From Caenorhabditis elegans (Eukaryota > Nematoda > Chromadorea > Rhabditida > Rhabditidae): 64,000 nt of DNA. Of the stretch, positions 54,301 to 64,000 are shown piece by piece. The stretch lies in the NCBI RefSeq assembly GCF_000002985.6, contig NC_003282.8, positions 3,100,001 to 3,164,000 on the forward strand, given 5' to 3'. Position 1 is the first letter of the stretch. Each line of letters opens with the position of its first letter. Made by a program: the position numbers and the translations under genes. The notes under the pieces are model-generated. The model searched no databases. It saw only the letters and a list, made by a program, of their open reading frames with translations, and was not told the DNA's origin.

Positions 54301-55987
54301 AAAGAAAACAGGCGGAAAACAAATCAAGATAAATGGCCGCTGAAACTTGTCGGCCCCTCGGCCATGGCCTAGAAACCACTTTTCCTCGTCCCTCGTGAGG
54401 AAAAAGTTGCAGTGAGAATCATGGATACTGTAGAGTCGCGTTACGCAGCGCCCGGCATTTGTTGGGTTTCTTATTGACACGGTCTAGACAGTAGGCATGC
54501 ATGTAGGCAGGTAGATATCTCCCGTGCCTACGTAAGAAGTTAAGAGTTCCAGGTTACTGTGGAAGATGCCATCACACTTTGGACCAACTTCTCCCTGACT
54601 TTCCACCCCAATCTATGCCACTTTTCTCTTTTACACTTCACGGAAGTTGCTGGCCCAGGAGATGGGAAAATTGTGAATATTGATGAAGTTTTGAATAATT
54701 CCCTGGAAATACTTCAAAGTTTTGGAGTACTTCATAACACAACTGTTGTGATTTTGAGTGATGGAGGTACTGGGAATAGGTAAAATATCTGGAAATCTTG
54801 AAAATTGAAATTTTTATTGATTTTTTATTTCAGCACGATATTTGAGACAGAGACTGGAAAATTGGAGTCAAGATATGGAGTTTTCTTGATTAGACTTTCA
54901 GATAGTTACAGAAAAAGGTTTCCAGAAAACGCTGAGATTTTGAAGAAGAATGTTGACAGGTAGGCATGTATAAATGCCTACAGGTGTTGTAAAAATTTCA
55001 GATTAATCACTAACCAAGATGTGGCGGAAACATTGAAGCACATAATTTACGATCAAAATCAAGAAAATGTTACATTTGAAAATTCTTTGCTTAGCCGAGA
55101 AAATTCAAAATCCAGAAGCTGTGACATTGCTGGAATCGAGGATGAATTTTGCATTTGCTCAAAACTTGCGCAGATTGGAATTGATAAACGGTTCGAATGT
55201 TTTCAAGCAAACTTTTTTTCGTGTTGAAATTTTGTCTTTGAAAATTTTTGTACAATTTTTGTTTGAAAAGATAGCTTGAATTTCCCACCAAAATTTTTGA
55301 AATATGAACATTTTACTTTCCCGCCAAATTTTAAAATTTAAAATTTTTTTTAATTCCAGCCATCATTTTTCAAAAAATAGAATTTTGAATTTCCCTCCAC
55401 TATTTTTTTTTGAAAATTTAGAATTGGAAATTCCCGCTTAAAAATTTTTGAGAAATGCTCCTAATGACAATAATATTTTCAGACCCGAAATTTTACGCAA
55501 TCTTCTGAAAATTGTGAAGCATGAATTTTCCGGCCAAAAATGCATTTTGAATATCGAAATTGACTCTGAAAATTTGAAGTTCAGAATTTACCGGTAACTT
55601 TTTTTATAACTTACATTCCTTTTTTTTTAAATATTTTTCTCAAATTCAGATCAATAACATTTTTCAAATTTTTCGGATTTCTTACAACTGCAACTGTAAA
55701 ATTAGAAAAAGGATTTTCTAAGCCGGTATTTCATGACAAAACTTTTCTTCAAAAATAAAAAATAGAAAAATTTCAGATTCGACTGAAATTCGGAGGAAAA
55801 GCGAGATTTTTATCATTGGAGCCGGATGACTTGGAGCTCAGAGAACCTTTGAAATTTATAGAATCAAATCATAGTTTGGAAATGGATAGGTAATTTTTTC
55901 AAAATGGCGGTACTTTGAAAAAAAAAATTTTTCAGGGTTTCGGACAATTGCTATCGGAATATTATGGCGGCGTTTCAAAAGTTTTGA
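51377..55987 (+). CDS. DUF229 (sulfatase/phosphatase-fold) family protein, probable pseudoenzyme
   Basis: Thirteen exons: 51377-51521, 51575-51671, 52350-52460, 52724-52805, 52853-53116, 53228-53446, 54553-54779, 54834-54959, 55002-55190, 55483-55593, 55650-55725, 55777-55889 and 55936-55987. All phases agree and give 603 residues. Residues 3-22 (FLVILTLISIIFCIGFWI) form a signal anchor, suggesting a type II membrane or secreted protein. DUF229 landmarks are LMILSISGMSHNQAMRHLKR (family form: LGIDSMSR-like), VLNNSLEILQSFGVLHNTTV, VILSDGG (family: SDHG), KLESRYGVFLI, LITNQDVAETLKHII, and SLLSRENSKSRSCDIAGIED then FCICS. The expected metal-ligand Asp (Ser, about residue 201) and the His of SDHG (Gly, about 377) are replaced, so catalysis is unlikely (inference from the alkaline-phosphatase-like fold). 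AATAAA is at 56031-56036. Donors at 53447 (GTGGGT) and 55191 (GTTCGA) are weak. Confidence 0.8.
51882..52051. repeat. CACGTGGTGTCAG MITE inside DUF229 intron 2
   Basis: It starts CACGTGGTGTCAGAGTGTTC, has CTACAAAAAATGCGGGAAAC and its inverse, and ends GGCACCACGTG. It lies entirely within the intron between 51671 and 52350. Confidence 0.8.
52550..52645. repeat. GGCAAATCGGCAAATTG fragment in DUF229 intron 3
   Basis: GGCAGATCGGCAAATCGGC and the inverted TTGCCGATTTGCCGAATTTG lie in the intron between 52460 and 52724. It is a single dispersed copy of the unit forming the array at 49049-51035. Confidence 0.7.
53623..54414. mobile_element. Fold-back element, copy 6
   Basis: This is a full-length, near-perfect palindrome of about 790 bp with CACTGCAACTTTTTCCTC ends. 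AGAAT flanks both sides (one-base offset on the left), consistent with a 5-bp target-site duplication. It lies in the DUF229 intron between 53446 and 54553. Confidence 0.87.
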
Positions 55988-56030
55988 AAATTGAGATCAA
56001 ATTGTTCTTTTATATGTATGTACTGAAAAC

Positions 56031-56036
56031 AATAAA
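56031..56036 (+). terminator. Polyadenylation signal of DUF229 gene
   Basis: AATAAA lies 44 nt after the stop codon at 55985-55987, at the usual position for worm 3' end formation. Confidence 0.7.
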
Positions 56037-56152
56037 GAATTTTTTGAAATTAAAAATTTAAAGTCTTCACTCACACCCGCCTGGGAACCCCCTCTTCTAG
56101 CCCTGAAAACGCCTTAAATTGCACACGGAGCAAGTAGGGAGTGGATGCCTTG

Positions 56153-56212
56153 TAGGCTTAGGCTCGGACTTAGGCTTAGGCTCAGGATTAGGTTTAGGCT
56201 TAGGCTTAGACT
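56153..56212 (+). repeat. Interstitial telomere-like TTAGGC tract
   Basis: Ten consecutive hexamers in one register occur: TAGGCT six times, plus CGGACT, CAGGAT, TAGGTT and TAGACT. This is the nematode telomere unit TTAGGC with point changes. It lies 166 bp beyond the DUF229 stop. Confidence 0.85.
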
Positions 56213-56672
56213 GGGCGGGGGAAGAGAGCAAAAATAAGTTCCAGAAAATTCAAGAATTAAAAAAAGGAAATAAGCCTCCTAATTAGGCGAGGAGGCTGGC
56301 GAGAGGCGAGTTTTCAATCCATAATATCCGTGTTAAGCTATTTTTTTTTAATAAACTCTTCGAAAATATCTACTTTCCCTGCACCAGTTTTTCTCTTCCA
56401 AAATGTTCCAAATATGTATTGTTGAGTGGCGTAAGCAAAACAAAGTCAAGTCTCTAGTGAATACAAACACACGCTCTTCATTTTTTTTTTTGCTTGGGCG
56501 GCAGCGGTGGCGGCGGCTCGTGGAGCAATGAAATGATGGATATGACAAACAAAACTGCATTATCGATGGTCCTTTGGGACTCCTCTTGAGTGAGTGAAAG
56601 TGTTCCGGTAAGGTTTACATTCGGAATGTTTACGCGCATAACGAAAATGACTACAGTATAATGAGTATAATA

Positions 56673-56935
56673 TCAGGCTGTCCAATTAGGGTTTGATCTA
56701 CAAATAATGCGGGGACTTTTGCCCCTGAAGAATGTGACGTGAGCCCGCTTTTAACAATTGAACATTAGTCAAGAAGTCTAATTTTCCACAGTTCTCGTAG
56801 ATCTACGAGAATCGCGGGAATTTCGATGCAGACTTATCAACAGATGGTTGAGAACGTGCTGATCTCACATTTTTTGGGGAAAAGTTCCCGCATTTTTTGT
56901 AGACAAACCGTAATGGGACAGCCTGACACCACGTA
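56673..56935. repeat. CACGTG-family MITE with expanded centre
   Basis: It starts TCAGGCTGTCCAATTAGGGT and ends CAGCCTGACACCACGTA. It has an extra internal segment (GTAGATCTACGAGAATCGCG) compared with the compact copies, which suggests an internal duplication of one arm. Confidence 0.65.
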
Positions 56936-57349
56936 CCGCTCATTTGCTTCTTCCAATTCCAATTTTTTTCCTCAAACCCTAACAATTTCTTCAATTTCCG
57001 CATTTCCCAAACAAACCAATTTTTCGAGAAAACCAGGTAAACCTCGTCGAAAATATAATTTCAGGTTGCCCGATTTTTGATAAATTACTAGTTTCGAGCC
57101 AACGCCGGACACACACACACACACGCGCCAAGAAAATTGGCATTTGCAATCTGTGTTGGGGCGACAGAATTTGTATATATTTTCTGTCTCACACCGCCTA
57201 AACATTTGAAAATAACCATATGATTTTGGAAATATGTGTAAGGGTTCAGAGATCAATCTGTGCAGGGTTTTATGCCTGCGTGCCTGCCTGCCTTTTATGC
57301 CTGCGTGCCTGCCTACCGCTGTTTTCCGGGCAAGCTGACGCCATGAGCC

Positions 57350-58170
57350 TTTCTAGACTACTTCTATTAGGTCTCCAAATAATTTCCGGGTCAAAAATCA
57401 TAGCTTTGTTCGCTGCGTATCGATTTTTATGAAACTTTGGGATTTTATGTTATCAACCATGATCTTTCATTTGACAATAGTCACAAAATTTTTTGACCGT
57501 CCGAAGTGCCCTAACTCAGAGCCAATTTTTTCAGACATTTTTCAGATCTCGCTTCTTTTTAGCTTTCAATTGAGGTCTGTGTGCGGATTTTGCTAAGTTT
57601 AGTACACAATGTAAGAAAACAAAAAAGGTTAGAAAAAAATCCGTCCAAAAAAAATTTTTTTCGTCGGAACATTTCAATTTAGTGCGTCACACTGAAATAA
57701 TAGCAGAAAACATATATTTTTCGGAATATTTTTGAGTTTTTGGAGTATTTCTCGAGATCCAAATTTCATACTCAAATGTTTTGTATGTGTAAAAATAGTT
57801 TGCACTTGGTTACATTATATTTGTATAAAAAATCAAGAATTTTCGACAAAAATTTTTTTGAAGATTTTTTGAAGATCGACAAAAAATATTTTTTTTTTTG
57901 TGGACGGATTTTTTTCTAAACTTTTTTGTTTTCTTACATTGTGTACTAAACTTAGCAAAATCCGCACACAGACCTCAATTGAAACCTGAAAAGAAGCGAG
58001 ATCTGAAAAATGTCTGAAAAAATTGGCACTTCGGACGGTCAAAAAATTTTGTGACTATTGTCAAATGAAAGATCATGGTTGATAACGTAAATTCCCACAG
58101 TTTCATAAAAATCGATACGCAGCGAACAAAGTTATGATCTTTGACCCTGAACTTATTTGGATACCTAATA
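57350..58170. repeat. Long inverted repeat (about 340-bp arms)
   Basis: The left arm contains GTTATCAACCATGATCTTTC and AAATTTTTTGACCGTCCGAA. The right arm has their reverse complements (GAAAGATCATGGTTGATAAC near 58065; TTCGGACGGTCAAAAAATTT near 58030). Further pairs are the CTCAATTGA..GAGGTCTGTGTGCGG segments. The loop (about 57710-57840) is AT-rich. No transposase is seen. Confidence 0.8.
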
Positions 58171-59067
58171 GACCATAGTACAGCACTTGCAAAATTCACC
58201 AAATTTTCAAAAAAAAAGAAATTCCTAAAGAATTACACCTTAAGAAATAGTTAAGCCACCCAACTACCCCAGGAAAATATCGTACACAACATGCACCCTA
58301 TGACGCAGTAGAAGCACACAATTTACGCAAATGATAATGATTGAGCAGCTGATAACAGAGAAATGTTGCCGTGTTTCATCGAAAGGCTCCAGAGACCTAC
58401 GTAAAACGATTTACGACGACTTTTATCAGTATTTGTTGTACTGTGATGAACGCATTGATAACGAAAATTGCTATTTTTGATGAAACATTAAACCGAAAAA
58501 AGAAATGAAGAAAGAAAGTGAGAGAAGGAAGACTAAAAACTTTCTTCGCTTTTTTTTTCTTTTTGACATACTTTTTTTAATGACCATTGTCATTTTCATT
58601 TTTTATTACCTTATGGCTTTATCCCTATCCTCTAATTGCTAAACATTGCCTAAACTATAAGGAATACAAAGCGCTCCTTACAAAAATATTAGAGAACACT
58701 TGCCGAAAGAGCACCTTTTGAATAAAGTTTTACAAAAAATTAGACATAGAGAAGCAATTTGAAATAAAAAATGGTCTGTCTGAAGATTGCCAGCACACTT
58801 TTTCACTAGTTGCTTTAAAGGACTTGGAAAGAAGTGAGGAGTTAAAAAACATTCTGGAAATTTTTATTTTTTTTTTTTGGATTTTTTGGTCTGGAAAAAT
58901 ATGAATTTTTTAGGTGAAAAATATTTCAGATTTTTTCGAAAAATTTATAATTCCTCAATCGGCATTTCATAAATTTTTCGGAGCTTTCGTTAAGTGTAAT
59001 TTTTTTGAAAAAAAATCTGAATTTTTTTGGGTTACATTTTTTTTTCATTTTTCCAATAAATTCGAGT

Positions 59068-59575
59068 GCCCGTCAAATCGGCAAATCGGCAAATTTCCGG
59101 TTTGCCGGTTTGCCGGAAATTTTCAGTTACGGCAATTTGCCGATTTTTCGGAATGTGTTTAGTTCCGCGAATTTGCCAATTTGCCGGAAATTTTTAATTC
59201 CGGCAATTTTCCGGTTTGCTGAAAACTTCCATTTTCGGCAAATTGCCAATTTTCCGGAAATTTTCAGTTTCGGCAAATTGCCGATTTGCCGGAATGGTTC
59301 ATTTCGAAAAACTGCCAGTTTGACGGTTGCCGGGAATTTTCATTTCCGGCAATTTCCCAATTTTCCGGAAATTTTAATTTTCGGAAAATTGCAAGCTTGC
59401 CGATTTGCCGAAAATTTTCAGTTTTGACAAATTTCCGATTTGCCGGAAGTTTTCAATTCCGGGAATTTGCTGATTTGCCGATTTTCCGGTTATTTTCAAT
59501 TCCGGCAATTTAACGATTTACCGGAAGTTTTCATTTTCGACAAATTGCCGGTTTGCCGATTTGCCGGAAATTTCT
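59068..59575. repeat. Diverged GGCAATTTGCCG tandem repeat
   Basis: About 14 loose units of the type TTTGCCGGAAATTTTCAATTCCGGCAA, quoted in short form as GCCGGAAATTTTCA and CCGGCAATTTGCCG. It runs in the opposite orientation to the 49-51 kb array and is much more degenerate, so it is probably older. Confidence 0.8.
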
Positions 59576-60188
59576 CCCCAAACGGATTTTTGCAGTTTTT
59601 GATTCAAAAAAAAAGTTCAGGAATTTTAAAACAAGTTTTTCGAAAAAATAAAGTTTCTTGAAAACATCTGAAAATGCGCCCAGGCTTAAAAAATCCCTTT
59701 AACAAAATCTGAAACAATTTTCAAAATTTTAGCAATCGTCAAAATTTTGATAGGAAATTCTCAAAAATCTAAGAAGGTCCTGTTGAACCATCAAGGCAGG
59801 CATAGGCATATAACCCCTACTTTTGAATAAATGAATCAATTCCTCATACTTTAGTACTCAGCAATTCCTACATTCAACCAAAAAAAAATTTCGGGACAGT
59901 AAAATAAAAAAGTAACCATGGTTTTCTAATGTGTTCTGACAGGGGGTCGTTAGTCATTTTTTAGTTTGTTTCGTAATTGTAGAGTCCACGGGTGTTAATG
60001 TGTATGTGTCATCGAGATTTATGGGTTTCCGCCGGTGAGGTTACGGTAGCTACGGGGATGATGTGGGTGGTGGTTTCGAATTTGTCATCTCAGTTTCAGT
60101 TTTCGACACTATTTTGGAATTTTAGAAATGTATTTATTTGGGGGGTTTTTTTTGGTGACTGAACATAATTTGTGCGACAATAGTATAT

Positions 60189-60675
60189 TTTTAATTTTGT
60201 AATTTTGCCTACATTCAGAGTGGCCTAAGCCTGCCTAGTGCCTACTGCCAATTTGTGTCGGGCGTTTGTGTCTGCTTGTCTACATACCTACCTATCTAGG
60301 TTTACCTCATGCTTGCCTGCCTGCCTACATACATGCCTACCTAGATATACCCCATGCCTAAATCCTCAAATATGCCTAGATGTTTCCCCTTGCCTACCGG
60401 TTAGCATTACTCCAGAATAACTACATGCATGCTTATATACCTATCATAAGTCTGCCTACGTGACCATACAACACCTTCCAAATTGCCCGCTTCATGCCTG
60501 CCTGGCTACATGCCTGCCTGCATATGTCTATCCCAAGATAGACCGTTTGCCTACACCAATGCCTAAATAAATGCCTGTTTAGCGCCGACATGTGTGTATG
60601 CCTACATACCTACTTCATGCTTGCCTGCCTGCCTATCTGCCTACCTCATACCTACCTCATTACGTTTTCTCAAAA
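60189..60675. repeat. TGCCTGCCTACC dispersed repeat tract
   Basis: Many variants of GCCTGCCTAC, CATGCCTACCT and CTTGCCTGCCTGCC occur here, the reverse-complement form of the GGTAGGCA tracts. Cys/Leu/Pro-rich frames here are artefacts. Confidence 0.75.
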
Positions 60676-60884
60676 ATAAAACCCTCATCAACACCAAACA
60701 GAACAGAAAAACGTTTCCTTCCCCCCGTATCTCTGTAAAACCATCGGCACTTAAAAAACTCATCATCTATTTTCTTTTCTTCTTTTCATTTTCGGTTTCG
60801 CTCATCATAATTATCATCATCATCATCATCGTCAATTTTCCTCCATTTTTAAACGCATCATTTAAATGAGAAGTATGTGTGTAA

Positions 60885-61160
60885 GTGCCTGCGTCTCTTC
60901 GGAGAAAAAAAAATGGAAAACCGCCGGGGCCTCGGCGCCATACACACACACGTACATACAACTAATCGATAACAACAACTGGGCACATCTCTGCGTCTCT
61001 GTCAGTTTAGCAGTGTCTTTTGTTGTTCTCTCTATCACTCTTCATGCATGCGTGTTGTCTCGTTCAAATGAGAAAACAACACAAGCGTCTCTGGCCTCTC
61101 TCTCGGCTCTCTCACGTTGACCTTTCTCTCTTTCTCTCTCGCTCTTTTGCTGCGTCTCCT
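60885..61160 (+). promoter_or_regulatory. Cluster of CTGCGTCTC motifs in CT-rich DNA
   Basis: CTGCGTCTC occurs at 60889-60897, 60991-60999 and 61150-61158, and GCGTCTC at 61085-61091, all on the plus strand, with CTCTCTCTCGGCTCTCTCAC and TTTCTCTCTTTCTCTC between them. This word is over-represented in C. elegans core promoters (recalled knowledge). The sequence suggests a promoter or enhancer for a gene outside the recognised set. No transcript start can be assigned. Confidence 0.4.
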
Positions 61161-64000
61161 CGACGAGAGATTGGGGGGCTTTGGCAACGACATACCCTTT
61201 TGCACATTCAACCTGATGAGATAGAGCAAACGTTTAGTGCAAGTTGGTATCCTTGTAGGCTCTAGGATCTAGGCTAAGATCTTTTTCAGTGCCTGAAATT
61301 TTTTATCAGGACCCCCTTCCCCGAGAACTCCTTCCCCTACGCTTAAATCGAATTTTACAGAAAATGCGATGCGTCATAACCCAATTTGTTTTCTTCTTTT
61401 ATATATTACTTGTCCTGCAGAAAGTTTAGCAGAGTTCTTTTATTATTACTTTTTTTCCATTTCTTTTGATTCCATTTTGTATTGTAAAAAGTACCAGAAT
61501 TTTTATGATTTCAGGGCTTTTTTTCGGTCCCTATGTGCAATTTGTAATTTAAAAGAACTTTATAAAATTGTCTGATTCTTTCGAACAATTTATTTTTGAA
61601 AAGTTCTCAAATTTTTGAAATGATTTTTTTTTTTGAAATCGCGCAACTTTTTCTGAACCTTTCAGACCAAAATTTTAAGAAGAGAAAAAGTGGTATGTGT
61701 GAATTTTAGGCAGTACAGCGCGGACGCAATGCGCCAAATTTAAAATTTTGTAGCCCAACGGGGGAGGCGCAGTGTTTCTGAAAAAGGTTCATTGAGATCG
61801 AAAATTTGTCCGATGAAGTAGGCAGGCATAAGATAGGCATTATGTAGGCATGTAGGTCGGCAGAATTGAGCTAGGCCCGTAGGCAAGCAGAGCTTATCTA
61901 GGCATATAAGCAAATCGGCGTACCCACAAGGTAGGCACAAAATCAGGTATGTAGATGAGCACAAGGCATGATGTTGACGCGTAGGCAAGCTGGCATAAAA
62001 TAGGCAGGTAGGCACAAAAGTGGACCCACAGGCAGGCAGGTAGGCACCCAGGAAAACATGAAGTAGACTTAGTTACTCGTAAAATAGGCACGAAGGCAGG
62101 CGGACTTAGACAATTGTCCATCTCCCAAACCTCCAAAACATATCAATTACCCAGACAATATTTGCGAAACCACTTGATTTTTTGGTAATCACTTTCTCTC
62201 TCTCTCTGAGTCTCTATATCTCTTCAATTTCTCCAATCATCTTTTCGATCTCTCTTCAAAATGACCACAGCATACAAACCACGAATCATCGTCGGCTTAG
62301 AACCCTCATTGGCAAACATGGGGTCACAGTAATCCGTCCAAATATGGACACAGTCCATTTGCATTTTTCTCACTACAGTTTCTCATATACCTAGTTCTCT
62401 CCCTCACCCACCCTCACCTCGCCCAGAAATTGATCCGATTTGTGCGCGAAATTTAACACCCTCACATCGATACCCCCAAAAAATTTTGCATAGTGATGTG
62501 ATGTACTTATAAAAAAGAGATTGTGGTACTGAAATGTTGTCATTTCGTTTTTTTTTTCGGTGCTCTTTCTGTGTTGACAGAAACCAATTGAAAATGTATT
62601 CGAATTCTTGAAATACAATTGAATTTTATATTTAGTTCCTTTCGGAGGAACGGGTTCTCTGTTTTTTTTTCCTTGAATAACCAGAGCCTGGAAGGGAAGG
62701 CAGGCATATATACCTACCTTTTGAATTTAGTGAAGGCTTGCTCTTCGGACAATTTTATGTCGCATTTTCTGTCACCAAGGAGTTTCTTAACAATAAAGAG
62801 AAGTTGAAACTTTTCCCTTTTTTTGGAATTTTGAAAAATTGATTTATTTTAATTTCTAATTTACGAAAAATACCCGGGAATCTGTAGTTTTACCAAAAAT
62901 GTTTGTTTTTTTCAAGAAAAAACACGAAATTTTTTAAAAACATATTAAAACAGGCATGAGGCAGGCGCATAGGTAGGTACTCAGTCTGGCAGTTGCGTAG
63001 GCAACCAGGCATGAAATAGGCAGGTAGGCATGTAGGCAGGCATAGGTTGATCATAAGTTAGTCAAGCACATTGGTAGGCACTTAACCTGACAGGCGCATA
63101 TGCAACGAGGCATAAGTTAGGCAGGTAGGTATGTAGGCAGGCATAAGTTGTTTAGGCACGAATATAGTAGGTAGGCGAGGGGTAGACGTAAGGTAGCTTA
63201 AATATGTACATGGGCAAGTGGAGGTTTTTGCAGGTTGAATAAAACCCCTAAAAATAATATCAACAACATTTTTGGCTCCTTTTTTTTAAATTTTACTGTA
63301 ATTTAAGGTAATTGCAAAGTGAGCCAAAAATGGTGTCAATTCCTTTTGATATACTATTCCTGAAAAAGCATAAAGTATTGTCAATTTACATTCTGGTGAC
63401 CACAAATCTCTCCCCCCACGCAATGCCATCTTCAGAATCTTAATCCAATTTAATTCCTCGAAAAACTTTCAACAAATGATTTTTTTCCCACCGTCAACTT
63501 TCCAACAACTCCTACACGTTCCCATCATCATTATCCTCGTCCCCCCCCCCAACATAAGTTTTTACCAGAAAAAGAGTCCACTACCACCGCCGCCGCCCGC
63601 CAAAAAATTTTCTCACTTTTTGATGCATGGGGAAGGCTTGGGGAGAAAATGGAGGTTGAGTGCCGCCGGAGCCTCCACTCATTCACTCTCTGTGGAGCCC
63701 CTCGGTGCTCTTTTCTCTTTTCAAGCGCTTGCCGGCGCCCATCGCTTTTCTCGGTTTTGTGGTGGTCCTGTCCTTCTTCTTCTTCTTCTTCTCTCTACTC
63801 TTCCTTTTTCTTTTCTCTTTCAACTGCATTTTGTCCCCCGTCCGCTCCTCTCCTGCCAGCTTCACCTCTCTTGCTCTCTCTCTCTCTCTCTTGTCATTTT
63901 GCCATTTTACACTACTACTCAACTCGAATGATATGAAGGTCCCTTTAGTTTACAATTTTGCTGTTATCTGATAACTTTGACTCACTTACTTTTATATAGT
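61161..64000. other. Gene-free right end of window
   Basis: It contains GGTAGGCA tracts (about 61815-62105 and 62950-63190), CT runs (62195-62215 and 63870-63890), a poly-C run (63541-63550) and a TTC run (about 63776-63793). Frames in the CT-rich block at 63650-63970 are low-complexity Ser/Phe/Leu stretches in three frames and are not credible genes. The CT-rich block near 63.7-63.9 kb could be another promoter region. Confidence 0.45.

Larger units (their letters stand above)
56213..60188. other. Gene-free region right of the DUF229 gene
   Basis: No gene was recognised. It contains a MITE (56673-56935), a CA run (57113-57126), a long inverted repeat (57350-58170), and a diverged GGCAAAT-type repeat (59068-59575). 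Confidence 0.45.

Noticed and set aside
63476..63971. Three overlapping plus-strand frames of 95-151 codons
   Set aside because: They are low-complexity Ser/Phe/Leu from CT-rich DNA, open in all three frames at once.
1..64000. tRNA, rRNA and CRISPR loci
   Set aside because: No cloverleaf with a GGTTCGAATCC-type T arm, no rRNA segment and no regularly spaced direct-repeat array of CRISPR type was found. The direct-repeat arrays present are eukaryotic satellites.

Overview
The window looks like Caenorhabditis elegans (or a very close relative) nuclear DNA. The evidence is short introns with TTTTCAG acceptors, AT-rich non-coding DNA, a degenerate TTAGGC tract, and many fold-back elements and low-copy repeats typical of that genome. 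One long gene is recognisable on the minus strand, a plasma-membrane Ca2+ ATPase, most likely mca-3. Three multi-exon genes on the plus strand were rebuilt by hand from splice signals and reading-frame phase. These exon models come from reading the sequence, not from transcripts.

Left half (about 3.9-31.4 kb, minus strand): the Ca2+ pump. The start codon is at 31369. Exons run leftward through 29340-29538, 27905-27986, 26125-26516, 24030-24138, 23745-23843, 21631-21681, 20846-20971, 17597-19656 and 16622-16789. After that there is a choice of C-terminus: a proximal terminal exon at 12051-12515, or a distal one at 5178-5304 that probably continues to 3860-3906. The introns are full of palindromic elements, including three copies (one outside the gene body) of a roughly 0.7-0.8 kb fold-back family that also occurs in the plus-strand genes.

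Middle (31.4-39.8 kb): a repeat-rich intergenic zone with two weak gene candidates, an orphan terminal-exon-like reading frame ending at 36513 and a possible 80-residue gene at 37088-38562.

Right half (39.8-56 kb, plus strand): (1) a ten-exon gene, 39833-46723, encoding a C3HC4 RING finger fused to a complete but catalytically eroded hAT-transposase-like body, with an acidic tail holding three SUMO-type motifs; (2) a compact elongin-A-like gene, 46894-48858, whose start lies only 170 bp beyond the stop of gene 1, a typical operon spacing; (3) a 2-kb tandem array of a ~36-bp GGCAAATTGCCG repeat behind a 17-G tract; (4) a 13-exon DUF229-family gene, 51377-55987, whose predicted metal-site Asp and His are replaced. 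Genes 1-3 in this block each carry one copy of the same fold-back element in an intron. Downstream is an interstitial telomere-like tract at 56153-56212.

Right end (56.2-64 kb): no gene was recognised. It holds a long inverted repeat, diverged GGCAAAT and GGTAGGCA repeats, and a cluster of CTGCGTCTC motifs that could mark a promoter.

The best candidates for something undescribed are the RING-hAT gene, its apparent operon pairing with an elongin-A-like gene, and the DUF229 pseudoenzyme.
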